Source: Limnochorda sp. LNt
GTDB taxonomy: Bacteria; Bacillota; Limnochordia; Limnochordales; Geochordaceae
Reading direction: 5' to 3'
Length of the DNA stretch: 64,000 nucleotides
NCBI RefSeq assembly: GCF_035593265.1
Contig: NZ_CP141614.1
Location: forward strand, 620,001-684,000
Part shown: positions 53,216 through 61,591 of the stretch, one piece after another
How the letters are laid out: every line of letters starts with the position of its first letter
How positions within the stretch are numbered: position 1 is the first letter of the stretch
Program-made: the position numbers and the translations under genes
Notes under the pieces: model-generated
The model's database searches: none
Seen by the model: the letters and a program-made list of their open reading frames with translations, nothing else
Told to the model about the DNA's origin: nothing

Positions 53216-54997
53216 GTGTCGGCAACGGAGCTGACGCTGAAGCTGGCCGGTGAGGCCGGCCAAGGCGTCGAGTCGAGTGGAGCGGGCTTCGCCCGGGCGC
53301 TGCACCGCGCCGGGCTGCACGTCTTCACCTGGTCCGACTACATGTCCCGCATCCGAGGGGGCCACAACTCCTTCGCCATCCGGCTCAGCGCGCAGGGGCC
53401 CGTGGCGGCCCCGACCGACCGGGTGCACCTGCTGCTGGCCTTCGACGAGGCCAGTGTCGACGCCCACCTCTCCGAGATGGAGCCGGGCGGCGTCTTCCTG
53501 TTGGACGAGCCCCTGGCCAAGCTTGCGCCCAAGGTCGAGGGCGGCGGTGCCCAGGCGTTGGTCGCGCCCTTCACCCGTCTCGCCGAGGAGGCCGGCGGCA
53601 ACAAGGTGATGGCCAACACCACGGCGCTCGGCATGGCAGCCGCTCTGATCGGCGTCGGCCTCGAGACCATCGAAGAGGTGATCCGGGAGAACTTCGGCCG
53701 TCGCAAGGGCTCGGGCGTGGCCGAGGCCAACTTGAGGGTCGCCCATGCCGGCTATGCCTTCGCCAGGGAGAACTGGCAGGGGCGCTTCCGTTGGACCCTG
53801 CCGGCGGCCCGGGTCGATGGGCGCCGCGCCATCCTCATCAACGGAAACCAGGCCCTGGGGCTCGGGGCCCTGGCGGGCGGCTGCCGCTTCATCGCCGCCT
53901 ACCCCATGACGCCGGCGTCGTCGCTCTACGAGTGGCTGACCGCCCAGGCCAACCGCTACGGGGTCGTCTCCAAGCAGGCCGAGGACGAGATCGCCGCCAT
54001 CGCGATGGCCATCGGGGCCGGCTATGCGGGGGTGCGGGCCATGACGGCCACCTCCGGCGGCGGCTTCTCGCTGATGGTGGAGGCGCTGGGGCTGGCCGGC
54101 ATGGCCGAGGTGCCCGTGGTCGTGGTGCTGGCCCAGCGGCCGGGCCCCTCGACGGGCATGCCGACCCGGACGGGTCAGGGTGATCTCCTCTTCTCGCTGC
54201 ACGCCTCCCAGGGGGAGTTCCCTCGCATCGTGCTGGCGCCGGGCTCGCAGGAGGAGTGCTACGAGGTGGGCGTACGGGCCTTCAACCTGGCCGAGCGCTA
54301 TCAGTGCCCCGTCATCGTGCTGACCGACGGCTTCCTGGCCAGCAGCTTCAAGACATCGCCCGAGGCCAGCTTCGACATCACCGGGGTGGCCATCGATCGT
54401 GGCGAGTGGCTGTCGGCTGACGAGGTCAAGTCGTTGCAGGGCCCTTACGCCCGCTACAAGCTGACCCCATCGGGCATCTCGCCGCGTGCCCTGCCGGGGC
54501 TGCCCGGCGCCGTGCAGATGGCCTGCTCCGACGAGCATACCGAGCTGGGACACTTCGAGGACGAGGACGCCGACAACCGCATCGCCCAGCAGTCCAAGCG
54601 AATGCGCAAGCTGGAGGCGGCCAGGGCCGAGATGCGGCCGCCGGAGCGGTACGGGCCCGAGGAGGCCGAGATGACCCTGGTGGGCTGGGGGTCGTCCAAG
54701 GGCGCGCTGTACGAGGCCGTCGATCGCCTGGTGGCGGAGGGCGTCTCGGCCAACGCGTTGCACTTCGTCGACATTTACCCCTTCCCCCAGGCGGCTGTGC
54801 AGGCCATCGAAGGGGTGCGCTACATGGTCGTCGTGGAGGGCAACTACACGGGGCAGTTCGCCCGGCTGTTGCGCGCGGAGACGGGGCGCAAGGCCGACGA
54901 GATCATCACCCGCGACGACGGGCGCCCCATCACGCCGGGCTACATCCTGTCTCGCCTGGAGAGGGTGGCCGTCCATGCTGGACGCGAAGCTGTATAA
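53216..54997 (+). CDS. korA: 2-oxoacid:ferredoxin oxidoreductase, alpha (alpha-gamma fusion)
   Basis: 593 residues. The N-terminal gamma-type domain (LAGEAGQGVESSGAGFARAL, DYMSRIRGGHNSFAIR) is joined to the pyrimidine-binding alpha domain (GNQALGLGALAGGCRFIAAYP, MTPASSLYEWLT, TATSGGGFSLMVEALGLAGM, VQRPGPSTGMPT-like AQRPGPSTGMPTRTGQGDL). The C-terminal domain II is at VGWGSSKGALYEAVD. It oxidatively decarboxylates a 2-oxoacid (2-oxoglutarate type is likely) to acyl-CoA, reducing ferredoxin. GTG 53216 follows GGGGGAG. It overlaps korB by 23 nt. Fusion order is the KorA type. Confidence 0.92.
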   Translation: MSATELTLKLAGEAGQGVESSGAGFARALHRAGLHVFTWSDYMSRIRGGHNSFAIRLSAQGPVAAPTDRVHLLLAFDEASVDAHLSEMEPGGVFLLDEPLAKLAPKVEGGGAQALVAPFTRLAEEAGGNKVMANTTALGMAAALIGVGLETIEEVIRENFGRRKGSGVAEANLRVAHAGYAFARENWQGRFRWTLPAARVDGRRAILINGNQALGLGALAGGCRFIAAYPMTPASSLYEWLTAQANRYGVVSKQAEDEIAAIAMAIGAGYAGVRAMTATSGGGFSLMVEALGLAGMAEVPVVVVLAQRPGPSTGMPTRTGQGDLLFSLHASQGEFPRIVLAPGSQEECYEVGVRAFNLAERYQCPVIVLTDGFLASSFKTSPEASFDITGVAIDRGEWLSADEVKSLQGPYARYKLTPSGISPRALPGLPGAVQMACSDEHTELGHFEDEDADNRIAQQSKRMRKLEAARAEMRPPERYGPEEAEMTLVGWGSSKGALYEAVDRLVAEGVSANALHFVDIYPFPQAAVQAIEGVRYMVVVEGNYTGQFARLLRAETGRKADEIITRDDGRPITPGYILSRLERVAVHAGREAV

Positions 54998-55847
54998 CAG
55001 CCCGGTCCGCCCGACCTGGTGCCCGGGTTGCGGTGACTTCGGCATCCTCAATGCGGTGAAGCAGGCGCTGTCCGAACTGGAGATCTACCCTCACGAGGTG
55101 GTCTTCGTCTCGGGCATCGGCTGCGGCAGCAAGCTGCCCGACTACATCCACGCCAACGGCTTCACCACCCTGCACGGGCGCGCGTTGCCGGTGGCGCAGG
55201 GCATCAAGCTGGCCAACCCCAAGCTGCACGTCATCGCCATCACGGGGGACGGCGACGGCTACGGTATCGGCGGCAACCACTTCCTGCACGCGCTGCGTCG
55301 CAACCCCAACATCACGCACATCGTCGAGAACAACATGGTCTACGGCCTGACCAAGGGGCAGACGGCGCCGACGTCGCAGCGTGGGTTCGTCAGCAGCACG
55401 ACGCCGGATGGCTCCATCGAGAAGGCCGTCAATCCCCTCGCCCTGGCCATCGCGGGCGGCGCCTCCTTCGTGGCGCGCGGCTTCTCCGGCAATCCCAAGC
55501 ACCTGGCCAGGCTCATCGCTCGGGCCATCCGCCACGAGGGGTACGCCCTGGTCGACGTGCTGCAGCCGTGCGTCATCTTCAACCGCATCAACACCTACGA
55601 CTGGTACCGTGAGCGGGTCTACCTGCTCGACGACGACCCGTCGTACGATCCGTCCAACTACGAGGCGGCCTGGGAGAAGGCCCACGAGTGGGGCGAGCAC
55701 ATCCCGCTGGGGGTCATCTACGAGGTGACGGGCGAGCCCTCGTACGAGGCGCAGGTGCCGGCGCTCAAGGAAGGGCCCATCGCCACGCAGGAGCTGCGTC
55801 CCCTGAGCCTGGAGCAGGCCGAGACCCTGCTGGGGCAGTTCCGCTAG
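54975..55847 (+). CDS. korB: 2-oxoacid:ferredoxin oxidoreductase, beta
   Basis: 290 residues. TWCPGCGDFGILNAVKQALSE starts the TPP-binding beta subunit; VVFVSGIGCGSKLPDY, GRALPVAQGIKLANP, AITGDGDGYGIGGNHFLHAL (GDG-x..-N TPP/Mg motif) and NNMVYGLTKGQTAPTS follow. No 4Fe-4S CxxCxxC cluster pair other than the N-terminal Cys is present, as in two-subunit KorAB. It pairs with the alpha subunit; the gene is followed by a hairpin at 55877-55911. Confidence 0.94.
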   Translation: MLDAKLYNSPVRPTWCPGCGDFGILNAVKQALSELEIYPHEVVFVSGIGCGSKLPDYIHANGFTTLHGRALPVAQGIKLANPKLHVIAITGDGDGYGIGGNHFLHALRRNPNITHIVENNMVYGLTKGQTAPTSQRGFVSSTTPDGSIEKAVNPLALAIAGGASFVARGFSGNPKHLARLIARAIRHEGYALVDVLQPCVIFNRINTYDWYRERVYLLDDDPSYDPSNYEAAWEKAHEWGEHIPLGVIYEVTGEPSYEAQVPALKEGPIATQELRPLSLEQAETLLGQFR

Positions 55848-55876
55848 ACGAGTCCCACGTCCCCCAAAACCGGCAC

Positions 55877-55911
55877 GATCGGGGCCGGCCCCTCCAGAGC
55901 CGGCCCCGATC
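55877..55911. terminator. Long GC hairpin after korB
   Basis: GATCGGGGCCGGC (55877-55889) pairs perfectly with GCCGGCCCCGATC (55899-55911), a 13-bp stem around a 9-nt loop. There is no U tract; it probably still ends the korAB transcript. Confidence 0.6.
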
Positions 55912-55988
55912 GCGCGCGGGGCATAAGGCGGGGCCCGGCGGAATAGCCAAGAGCCAGAGGTCGTCCAGCCAGGGAGAGGAGGGGCCCC

Positions 55989-57005
55989 TTGCACCCTCGG
56001 CGGGGCTTTTGGCTCAGGGCGACCATCGTCGCCACGATGCTGGCGGCACAGGCGTGGACGGCCGCGACGGTCGTGGCGGCGACGGGGCCCGCATCCACCG
56101 GCCCGATGATGGGGGTCTGCGCCGAAGCGGAGACGCTCGGCGTGCCGGGCCGCCCCGATCCGCCCGACGCCGTGCGGGAGCTGCAGCTCGGGCTGCGCCT
56201 GTTGGGACGGTTTGCCCACCCCATCACCGGCCTCTACGACGAACGGACCCGGGAGGCGCTCCGGCGCTTCCAGGCGGAGCACGGTCTGACGCCGGACGGG
56301 GTGGTGGGGCCCCGTACGTGGGAGGCGCTGGCCCGGGCCTACGAACAGGAGGCCGCCGGACTGGCCGCGACGCAACGGGCGGCACCGGGGTCGGCAGACG
56401 CCCGTCCGCTGCCCTCCCATCCGGACCGGCAGGCGGGCGGTTACTGGATCGTCATCGACACGACGGCCGTCGAGCTGACGCTCTACCAGGGCGAACAGGT
56501 GGTGCGTCGCTGGCCCGTCGCGGTGGGCAAGCCGTCCACCATCACCCCGGTGGGCGAGTGGCGGGTCATCCGCAAGGCTCGTGACTGGGGCGGCGGCTTC
56601 GGCACGCGCTGGCTGGGCCTCGACGTCCCCTGGGGCATCTACGGCATCCACGGCACCAACAAGCCCTGGTCCATCGGCACCCGCGCCAGTGGAGGGTGCA
56701 TCCGCATGTTCAACGACGACGTGGAGCAGCTCTGGGACATGGTCCCCGAGGGGACACCGGTCACCATCGTGGGCGTGCTGCCCGAGGCCACGTGGGACAG
56801 CCCCATCGGGTCGGGGGCCTCGGGCTGGAACGTCCCCGTCCTGCAGTGGGCCCTTCGAGATCACGGGTTCGACGCCGGGCGGGCCGACGGCAAGATGGGC
56901 CCCCAGACCATGCAGGCCGTCGCCGAGGCGCAACGTCAGTGGGCGCTTCCCCCGGTGGCGGCGGCGACCCCGGACCTCTTCAGGGCCCTGGGGCTGAGAA
57001 TGTAG
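55989..57005 (+). CDS. L,D-transpeptidase (YkuD) with flanking peptidoglycan-binding domains
   Basis: 338 residues. A signal peptide (LRATIVATMLAAQAWTAATVV) is followed by a PG_binding_1 helix bundle (VRELQLGLRLLGRFAHPITG, TREALRRFQAEHGLTPDGVV), then the YkuD domain (WIVIDTTAVELTLYQGEQVV, YGIHGTNKPWSIGTRASGGC, then IRM) with catalytic His and Cys. A second PG-binding-like bundle lies at the C-terminus (VPVLQWALRDHGFDAGRADG). TTG 55989 follows GAGGAGGGG. It cross-links peptidoglycan at D-Ala-free sites. Two binding domains on both sides of the catalytic domain is less common than one. Confidence 0.88.
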   Translation: MHPRRGFWLRATIVATMLAAQAWTAATVVAATGPASTGPMMGVCAEAETLGVPGRPDPPDAVRELQLGLRLLGRFAHPITGLYDERTREALRRFQAEHGLTPDGVVGPRTWEALARAYEQEAAGLAATQRAAPGSADARPLPSHPDRQAGGYWIVIDTTAVELTLYQGEQVVRRWPVAVGKPSTITPVGEWRVIRKARDWGGGFGTRWLGLDVPWGIYGIHGTNKPWSIGTRASGGCIRMFNDDVEQLWDMVPEGTPVTIVGVLPEATWDSPIGSGASGWNVPVLQWALRDHGFDAGRADGKMGPQTMQAVAEAQRQWALPPVAAATPDLFRALGLRM

Positions 57006-57017
57006 GTGGGTGGCAGC

Positions 57018-58478
57018 GTGACGCGCCGGCGCATCGTATCGTGGTGGCCCGTCGTCGTGCTCGTGGCGGCCGCTCTGCTCGTCGGCTGGGGCATCGGCAG
57101 CCTGTACGATCCCGTCGTCTCGGCTCTCTCCCTGCCCCGATGGCCCTGGTGGGGGCCCCGGGTGCGGGTCGGCGAGCGGGAGTTTCGCCCGGACCTGCGC
57201 CCCCGACCGGACGTGACGATGGATCTGCAGGTGTGGGACGTCGACCAGCCCGCACGGCGCGAGGCCGGTGGATGGCCGCAGGTGCTGGCCGAGGGGATCG
57301 AGGCCTTCCGGGCACGCTACCCCAACGCCACGGTGCAGGTGAGGGTGCTGCCCTGGAGGGAGTACGCCCGGACCGTGGGCGAAGCCCTGCGGATGGGTCA
57401 GCTTCCCGACGTGCTGGGCACCCCCGACGCCATCTACCTCCTCGACGCGCGATGGCAGGTGCCCCTGCGCCGGTACATGGAGCCCCGGCTCCCCCGGGTA
57501 CGCTCCCTGGCCATCATGCCCGGCGCCTGGGATCTCGTCACCCGGGAGGAGGAGTGGTGGGGGGTGCCGCGGTGGGTGGAGTGGCACGGCTGGCTCAAGA
57601 GGGCGGGCGCGGCGCCGGGGCGCGTCTGGGTGGACTCGGGGCATCCCCTCACCTGGCGCTACCTGGCCATGACCCTGACGCCGCCCTCCCCGGAGCCGGT
57701 CTGGCAACGCCAGCGGCTCGAGGCAGCCGCCGCCTGGATGGCCGCCGCGCCCCTCGGCGGGGGGAGGGTCCAAAGCGGCGTCCCCCTGCACCGGCCCGAC
57801 CTGAGTCTGCTCGAGCCTCTCTACTCCGGGGAGGCGGACGCCGTGGGACCGGTCAGCGGGAGACTCCTGCGGCGGCTGGGTGCGTGGCCGTATCCGGCGT
57901 CGGCGACAGCCGACGTCTCCCTGGTCGCCGCTCCGGGCGACGTGGAGGAGGCGGGCCGGCTCCCCGGCCCCCTGCTGAGCGCCAGCGGCTACCTGGTGCT
58001 GGCCCGGCCTGGCGCCGATGACGTGCGGGTGCAGCTGGCCTTCGAACTGGCATGGCACCTGGCCCGCTGGACCGCCCGGGCCCTGGCCGGCTTCGAGGGC
58101 GTGGTGCCCGTCTGGAACCCGCAGTGGCAAGAACCCGCCTCTCGCCGGCAGCTCAGGGACGCACCGCCACCGGACGCCGTCCCCTGGTGGCACGGCCTCG
58201 CGCTGCCGCCGGGCATCGACGTGCTGCTGCAGACGCCGGCGGCCCCGGAGGGCCCTGGCGCATCCGGCGCCTCCTCGGGCGGCGGAGCGCCTCTGGCGGC
58301 ACCGGGCCCGGCCGTGTGGGGCGCCAGACCGTGGCAGGAGCTGTCGCACGAGCTGGATGCCGTCCGGGAGGCGGCGGACCGGCTCGCGTCCGGACGGGCG
58401 GGGCTGGCAGTCTTCCTGAAGGAGGCCGCGTCCGGCGTGACGCCCACGCCCTCGGAGCCCGCGCCAGCGCAACCGTGA
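57018..58478 (+). CDS. Membrane-anchored binding-protein-like protein
   Basis: 486 residues. GTG 57018 follows GGTGGG by 6 nt. One N-terminal span (WWPVVVLVAAALLVGWGIGS), then weak family-1 binding protein features: MDLQVWDVDQPARREAGGWP, IEAFRARYPNATVQVRVLPW, LRMGQLPDVLGTPDAIYLL. The central and C-terminal parts are Ala/Pro/Arg-rich and divergent; GASGASSGGGAPLAA is a linker-like stretch. No permease lies beside it. It starts just after the L,D-transpeptidase stop and ends near the convergent feoC. A transport or wall-sensing role is possible; I cannot assign one. Confidence 0.7.
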   Translation: MTRRRIVSWWPVVVLVAAALLVGWGIGSLYDPVVSALSLPRWPWWGPRVRVGEREFRPDLRPRPDVTMDLQVWDVDQPARREAGGWPQVLAEGIEAFRARYPNATVQVRVLPWREYARTVGEALRMGQLPDVLGTPDAIYLLDARWQVPLRRYMEPRLPRVRSLAIMPGAWDLVTREEEWWGVPRWVEWHGWLKRAGAAPGRVWVDSGHPLTWRYLAMTLTPPSPEPVWQRQRLEAAAAWMAAAPLGGGRVQSGVPLHRPDLSLLEPLYSGEADAVGPVSGRLLRRLGAWPYPASATADVSLVAAPGDVEEAGRLPGPLLSASGYLVLARPGADDVRVQLAFELAWHLARWTARALAGFEGVVPVWNPQWQEPASRRQLRDAPPPDAVPWWHGLALPPGIDVLLQTPAAPEGPGASGASSGGGAPLAAPGPAVWGARPWQELSHELDAVREAADRLASGRAGLAVFLKEAASGVTPTPSEPAPAQP

Positions 58479-58507
58479 GCCCGTGACGGCGGGGCGCGCG
58501 GCGTCGT

Positions 58508-58864
58508 TCAGGCAGGGGCGGAGAGCGGCGACGGCCGGGAGCGGCGCACCAGCGCCCACCCCCGCGGGGTGAGGCGCCAGCTCAGCCCGGTGGCGGGCGA
58601 CCACGAGGCCCCCTGCGCGGCCAGCGGACACGTCGCTGCCACCGGGCAACCACGGCAGGCCGGCTCACCGGCCGACGGAGCAGGACATGCCTGGCCCAGG
58701 GGGGCGGGAGTCACCAGCCCCAGCGCGGCCAGCTCGCGCAACATGAGGCGCAACTGCTCGGGGTCGACCCGAAGCCGGCCGGCGAGGTCCGCGGCGCTGT
58801 CGTCCCGCCCGGAGGCCATCGCGTCCAGGAGGCGAGCCAGGGGCCCCTCGCTCAGGCCGCCCAC
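58508..58864 (-). CDS. feoC: FeoC-like winged-helix protein with Cys cluster
   Basis: About 118 residues from GTG 58864, overlapping the feoB stop by 13 nt. A winged helix (LARLLDAMASGRDDSAADLA, RLRVDPEQLRLMLRELAALG) precedes a Cys group: QACPAPSAGEPACRGCPVAA then TCPLAAQG, four Cys suited to a 4Fe-4S cluster. FeoC-like proteins are Fe-S-containing and tune FeoB stability or activity. The C-terminal tail is Arg/Pro-rich. Position last in feoABC supports the call. Confidence 0.75.
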   Translation of the reverse strand: MGGLSEGPLARLLDAMASGRDDSAADLAGRLRVDPEQLRLMLRELAALGLVTPAPLGQACPAPSAGEPACRGCPVAATCPLAAQGASWSPATGLSWRLTPRGWALVRRSRPSPLSAPA

Positions 58865-60903
58865 AGCTGCAGGGCCCCCCAGTGGGCCACCCATGCCAGC
58901 CCGCCCGCCAGGAGCAGCGAGTAGCCGACCGAGACGAGGGTCCACCGCGTCGAGCCGATCTCCTGGCGGATGGTGACGGCCGTGGCCAGACACGGCGTGT
59001 AAAAGGTGTAGAAGACGAGGTACGAAAGTGCCTGCGGCACCGTCAGGGCAGCACGCAGCGCGGCGCCGAGACCTTGGTCCGCGCCCGCGGCGTACAGCAC
59101 CGCCAGGGTGGGTAGCGAGGCCTCCTTGGCGAGGAAGCCCGGGAAGAGGGAGACGATCATCCGCCAGTCGAAGCCCAGCGGGCGTCCGAGGGGCTCCAGC
59201 AGGTGGCCCAGCCAGGCAGCGAAGCTCGACTCGACCGACCCCGAGGGGAAGTAGGCGATGGCCCAGACGACCGCGGTCATGGGGGCGATGACGGTGACGG
59301 CTCGCTGCAGGAAGTGGGCCGTCTGCTGCCAGGCATACACCGCCACGTTGCGCAGCCTCGGCATGCGGTAGGGAGGTAGCTCGATCAGGAAGGGCTCCTC
59401 GTCACCGCGCAGGAGGGTGCGAGAGAGCAGCCATGCGACGGAGAGGACCAGTACCAGACCCACGGCGTAGAGCCCCGCCATCACCCAGGCGGCACCGCTT
59501 CCCGGGAAGAAGACGCCGGCCATGAAGCCGATGACCACCAGGCGAGCCGAACAGATGACCAGCGGCGAGACCAGGACGCTGACCAGCCGGGCGGTCCTCG
59601 ACGAGGCGGTGCGCGCGGCCATGACGGCCGGCACGTTGCACCCGTACCCGATGAAGAGCCCGATGCCGGCCTTGCCGTGCAGTCCGAAGCGGCTGAGCAG
59701 CCGGTCCAGTACGAACGCGGCCCGGGCGAAGTACCCCGAGTCCTCCAGCAGCCCCAGGAACAGGAAGAAGGCAGCGATCAGCGGCGCGAAGAGGGCCACG
59801 GTGGCGACGCCGGCCAGCACGCCGTCGGTGAGGAGCGCCAGGGTCCAGGGCGCCACTCGACCCGTCAGGGCCCCCGCGACGGAGACGGACAGCCACGCGA
59901 AGAGCCCGTCCAGCCATTCCTGCAAGGGGGCCGCGATCTGGAAGGCCGACCATATCCCGGCCGCCAGCGTGGCCGCGGTCAGCGGGGGGCCGACCACCGG
60001 ATGCGTCACGACCAGGTCGACCCGATCCGCCAGTCTCGCCGGCGTCCCCCGCAGGGGTCGGCCGGCGACCCGCTCTCGCAGCGCCTCCCGGACCACGGCG
60101 GCGACCCACGCGTAGCGGGCGTCCGCCACCCGCACCGGGCCATCGGGCGCGGCGGCCTCGACGGCGCGTCGCAGCCGCTCCCGCTCCGCCTCGGGCAGGA
60201 CCGCCTCGAGGTCCCGGATGGTCCCGGGGTCTTGCTGGATGAAACCCAGAGCCAAGCGGCGCCCGGCGACCGGATGGTCGCAGGGGATCTCGCGCAAGAG
60301 GCTTGCCACCAGGGCCTCGAGGGTCGAGTCGGGGTAGACCGGGGGAGATGGCGCCGCGACGCCGCCGGCGACGGCCGACTCCAGTGTACGGCGCAGGACG
60401 TCCAGCCCCTCGCCCGTGGCTGCGACGACGGGCACCACCGGCACTCCCAGTCGCCGTGCCAGGGCGTCGACGTCGATCTCCACGCCGAGGGCGCGGGCCA
60501 TGTCCCCCATGGTCAGCGCCACGAATGTCGGGATCCCGAGCTCCAGCAGCTGCGAAGTCAGGTAGAGGTTGCGCTCCAGGTGGAGAGCGTCGACCACGTC
60601 GACGATGACGTCGGGCCTCTCTTCCACCAGGAACTGGCGGGTGACGGACTCCTCCAGCGTGTAGGACTCCAGGCTGTAGCTGCCGGGCAAGTCGACCAGC
60701 AGGGCGGTGCGGCCGCCCAGGTCGAGCGACCCCTCCCGGCGCTCCACCGTCTTGCCGGGCCAATTGCCGACCCTCTGGCGGAGGCCGGTGAGGGCGTTGA
60801 AGAGGCTGCTCTTGCCGACGTTGGGGTTGCCGGCTAGCGCCACGACCACGGGACGCTGCCCGGTGCCGATGGCGACGGCCTGCGGCGCTACATGGCAGCC
60901 CAT
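58852..60903 (-). CDS. feoB: Ferrous iron transporter FeoB
   Basis: 683 residues from ATG 60903. The N-terminal GTPase has GNPNVGKSSLFNALTG (G1), VDLPGSYSL (G3) and VAATGEGL (G5), but G4, normally NxxD, reads ALTMGDMARALG with Thr for Asn. The helical spacer follows, then the transport domain with IGYGCNVPAVMAARTA and the second gate/Fe motif region LVSPLVICSARLV, and a C-terminal half with FLAKEASLPTLAVLY. It imports Fe2+ under anaerobic or acidic conditions. It overlaps feoA upstream and feoC downstream. ATG 60918 is an alternative start. Confidence 0.95.
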   Translation of the reverse strand: MGCHVAPQAVAIGTGQRPVVVALAGNPNVGKSSLFNALTGLRQRVGNWPGKTVERREGSLDLGGRTALLVDLPGSYSLESYTLEESVTRQFLVEERPDVIVDVVDALHLERNLYLTSQLLELGIPTFVALTMGDMARALGVEIDVDALARRLGVPVVPVVAATGEGLDVLRRTLESAVAGGVAAPSPPVYPDSTLEALVASLLREIPCDHPVAGRRLALGFIQQDPGTIRDLEAVLPEAERERLRRAVEAAAPDGPVRVADARYAWVAAVVREALRERVAGRPLRGTPARLADRVDLVVTHPVVGPPLTAATLAAGIWSAFQIAAPLQEWLDGLFAWLSVSVAGALTGRVAPWTLALLTDGVLAGVATVALFAPLIAAFFLFLGLLEDSGYFARAAFVLDRLLSRFGLHGKAGIGLFIGYGCNVPAVMAARTASSRTARLVSVLVSPLVICSARLVVIGFMAGVFFPGSGAAWVMAGLYAVGLVLVLSVAWLLSRTLLRGDEEPFLIELPPYRMPRLRNVAVYAWQQTAHFLQRAVTVIAPMTAVVWAIAYFPSGSVESSFAAWLGHLLEPLGRPLGFDWRMIVSLFPGFLAKEASLPTLAVLYAAGADQGLGAALRAALTVPQALSYLVFYTFYTPCLATAVTIRQEIGSTRWTLVSVGYSLLLAGGLAWVAHWGALQLWAA

Positions 60904-61253
60904 CGGGGATGACCCCATCCCTGTCGCCGGCCGGCCGCCCCGAGCTCAGGGATGGGAGCACCGGGTGTCGGTGGCGGGGCCGCCGCGGGCGCGACCGTTC
61001 GCTGGACCCAGACGCGCTCGGCCATCCGCCGTCCGAGTGCCAGTCGGCTGCCCCTGACGGCGATGACGACCGGCCCTCCCAGGGCGTGGACCACCGCGAG
61101 GGGCGTGCCGGGCACCAGCCCCAGCGCCAGGGCTCGAGCCAGCAGCCCCCGGCCGCCGGCCAGGTGGCGCACGATCCCGACTTCACCCCGTTGCAGCGCA
61201 CAGAGCGGCACCCACTCGGCAGGCGGCCCGCCTCCGTCCGCCCCGCTGGTCAC
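60888..61253 (-). CDS. feoA: FeoA-like SH3 protein
   Basis: About 121 residues from GTG 61253, chosen because GGAGG ends 5 nt before it and the family begins near here. WVPLCALQRGEVGIVRHLAG, RALALGLVPGTPLAVVHALG and RGSRLALGRRMAERVWV give the small SH3-like fold. The C-terminal tail beyond VWVQRT (PPTPGAPIPELG...) is an addition of about 35 residues. It overlaps feoB by 16 nt. FeoA is thought to regulate FeoB. The far N-terminal frame from 61331 lies in the promoter. Confidence 0.85.
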   Translation of the reverse strand: MTSGADGGGPPAEWVPLCALQRGEVGIVRHLAGGRGLLARALALGLVPGTPLAVVHALGGPVVIAVRGSRLALGRRMAERVWVQRTVAPAAAPPPTPGAPIPELGAAGRRQGWGHPRWAAM

Positions 61254-61298
61254 GGGCGCCTCCGGAGCGGAGCCGGCGGGTGGTGGGCGTAAGTAGGA

Positions 61299-61356
61299 GT
61301 TATTATCGCTAACCACTCTCTCCCACGCCATCCCCTGAGACTGAAAATCGCTCTCA
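61299..61356 (-). promoter_or_regulatory. Candidate metalloregulator boxes upstream of feoA
   Basis: GTTATTATCGCTAAC (61299-61313, GTTA...TAAC arms) and TGAGACTGAAAATCGCTCTCA as two halves at 61336-61356 (TGAGA...TCTCA arms) lie upstream of feoABC. On the minus strand the first contains GATAAT, a possible -10. An iron-responsive Fur/DtxR-like repressor is plausible; neither site is a textbook box. Confidence 0.4.
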
Positions 61357-61591
61357 CACCAAGCCTACGCGGAACTCGTCCACCCGTCAAGGGTACGCCA
61401 GTCAGTCCGCTCCGGGGACATTCGTCACTCCTGATGGACGATAGCGTCGCTTTACAATGAAGCCGGAGCCGGCCGGAGAGGGCTCAGGTCCCGGTGGAGA
61501 CCATCTCAGGTCTCCGCCGGATGGGACGGAGCGGGGGGGAGCGATAGACTCCACCGCGGTGACAGGACCACCAGCACGGGGGGCAACGGTG

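Noticed and set aside
54930-58649. Very long minus-strand open frame (1239 codons)
   Set aside because: It lies opposite korAB, the L,D-transpeptidase and the next gene, has no domain pattern and is Arg/Pro/Gly/His-rich, a normal GC-rich antisense artefact.
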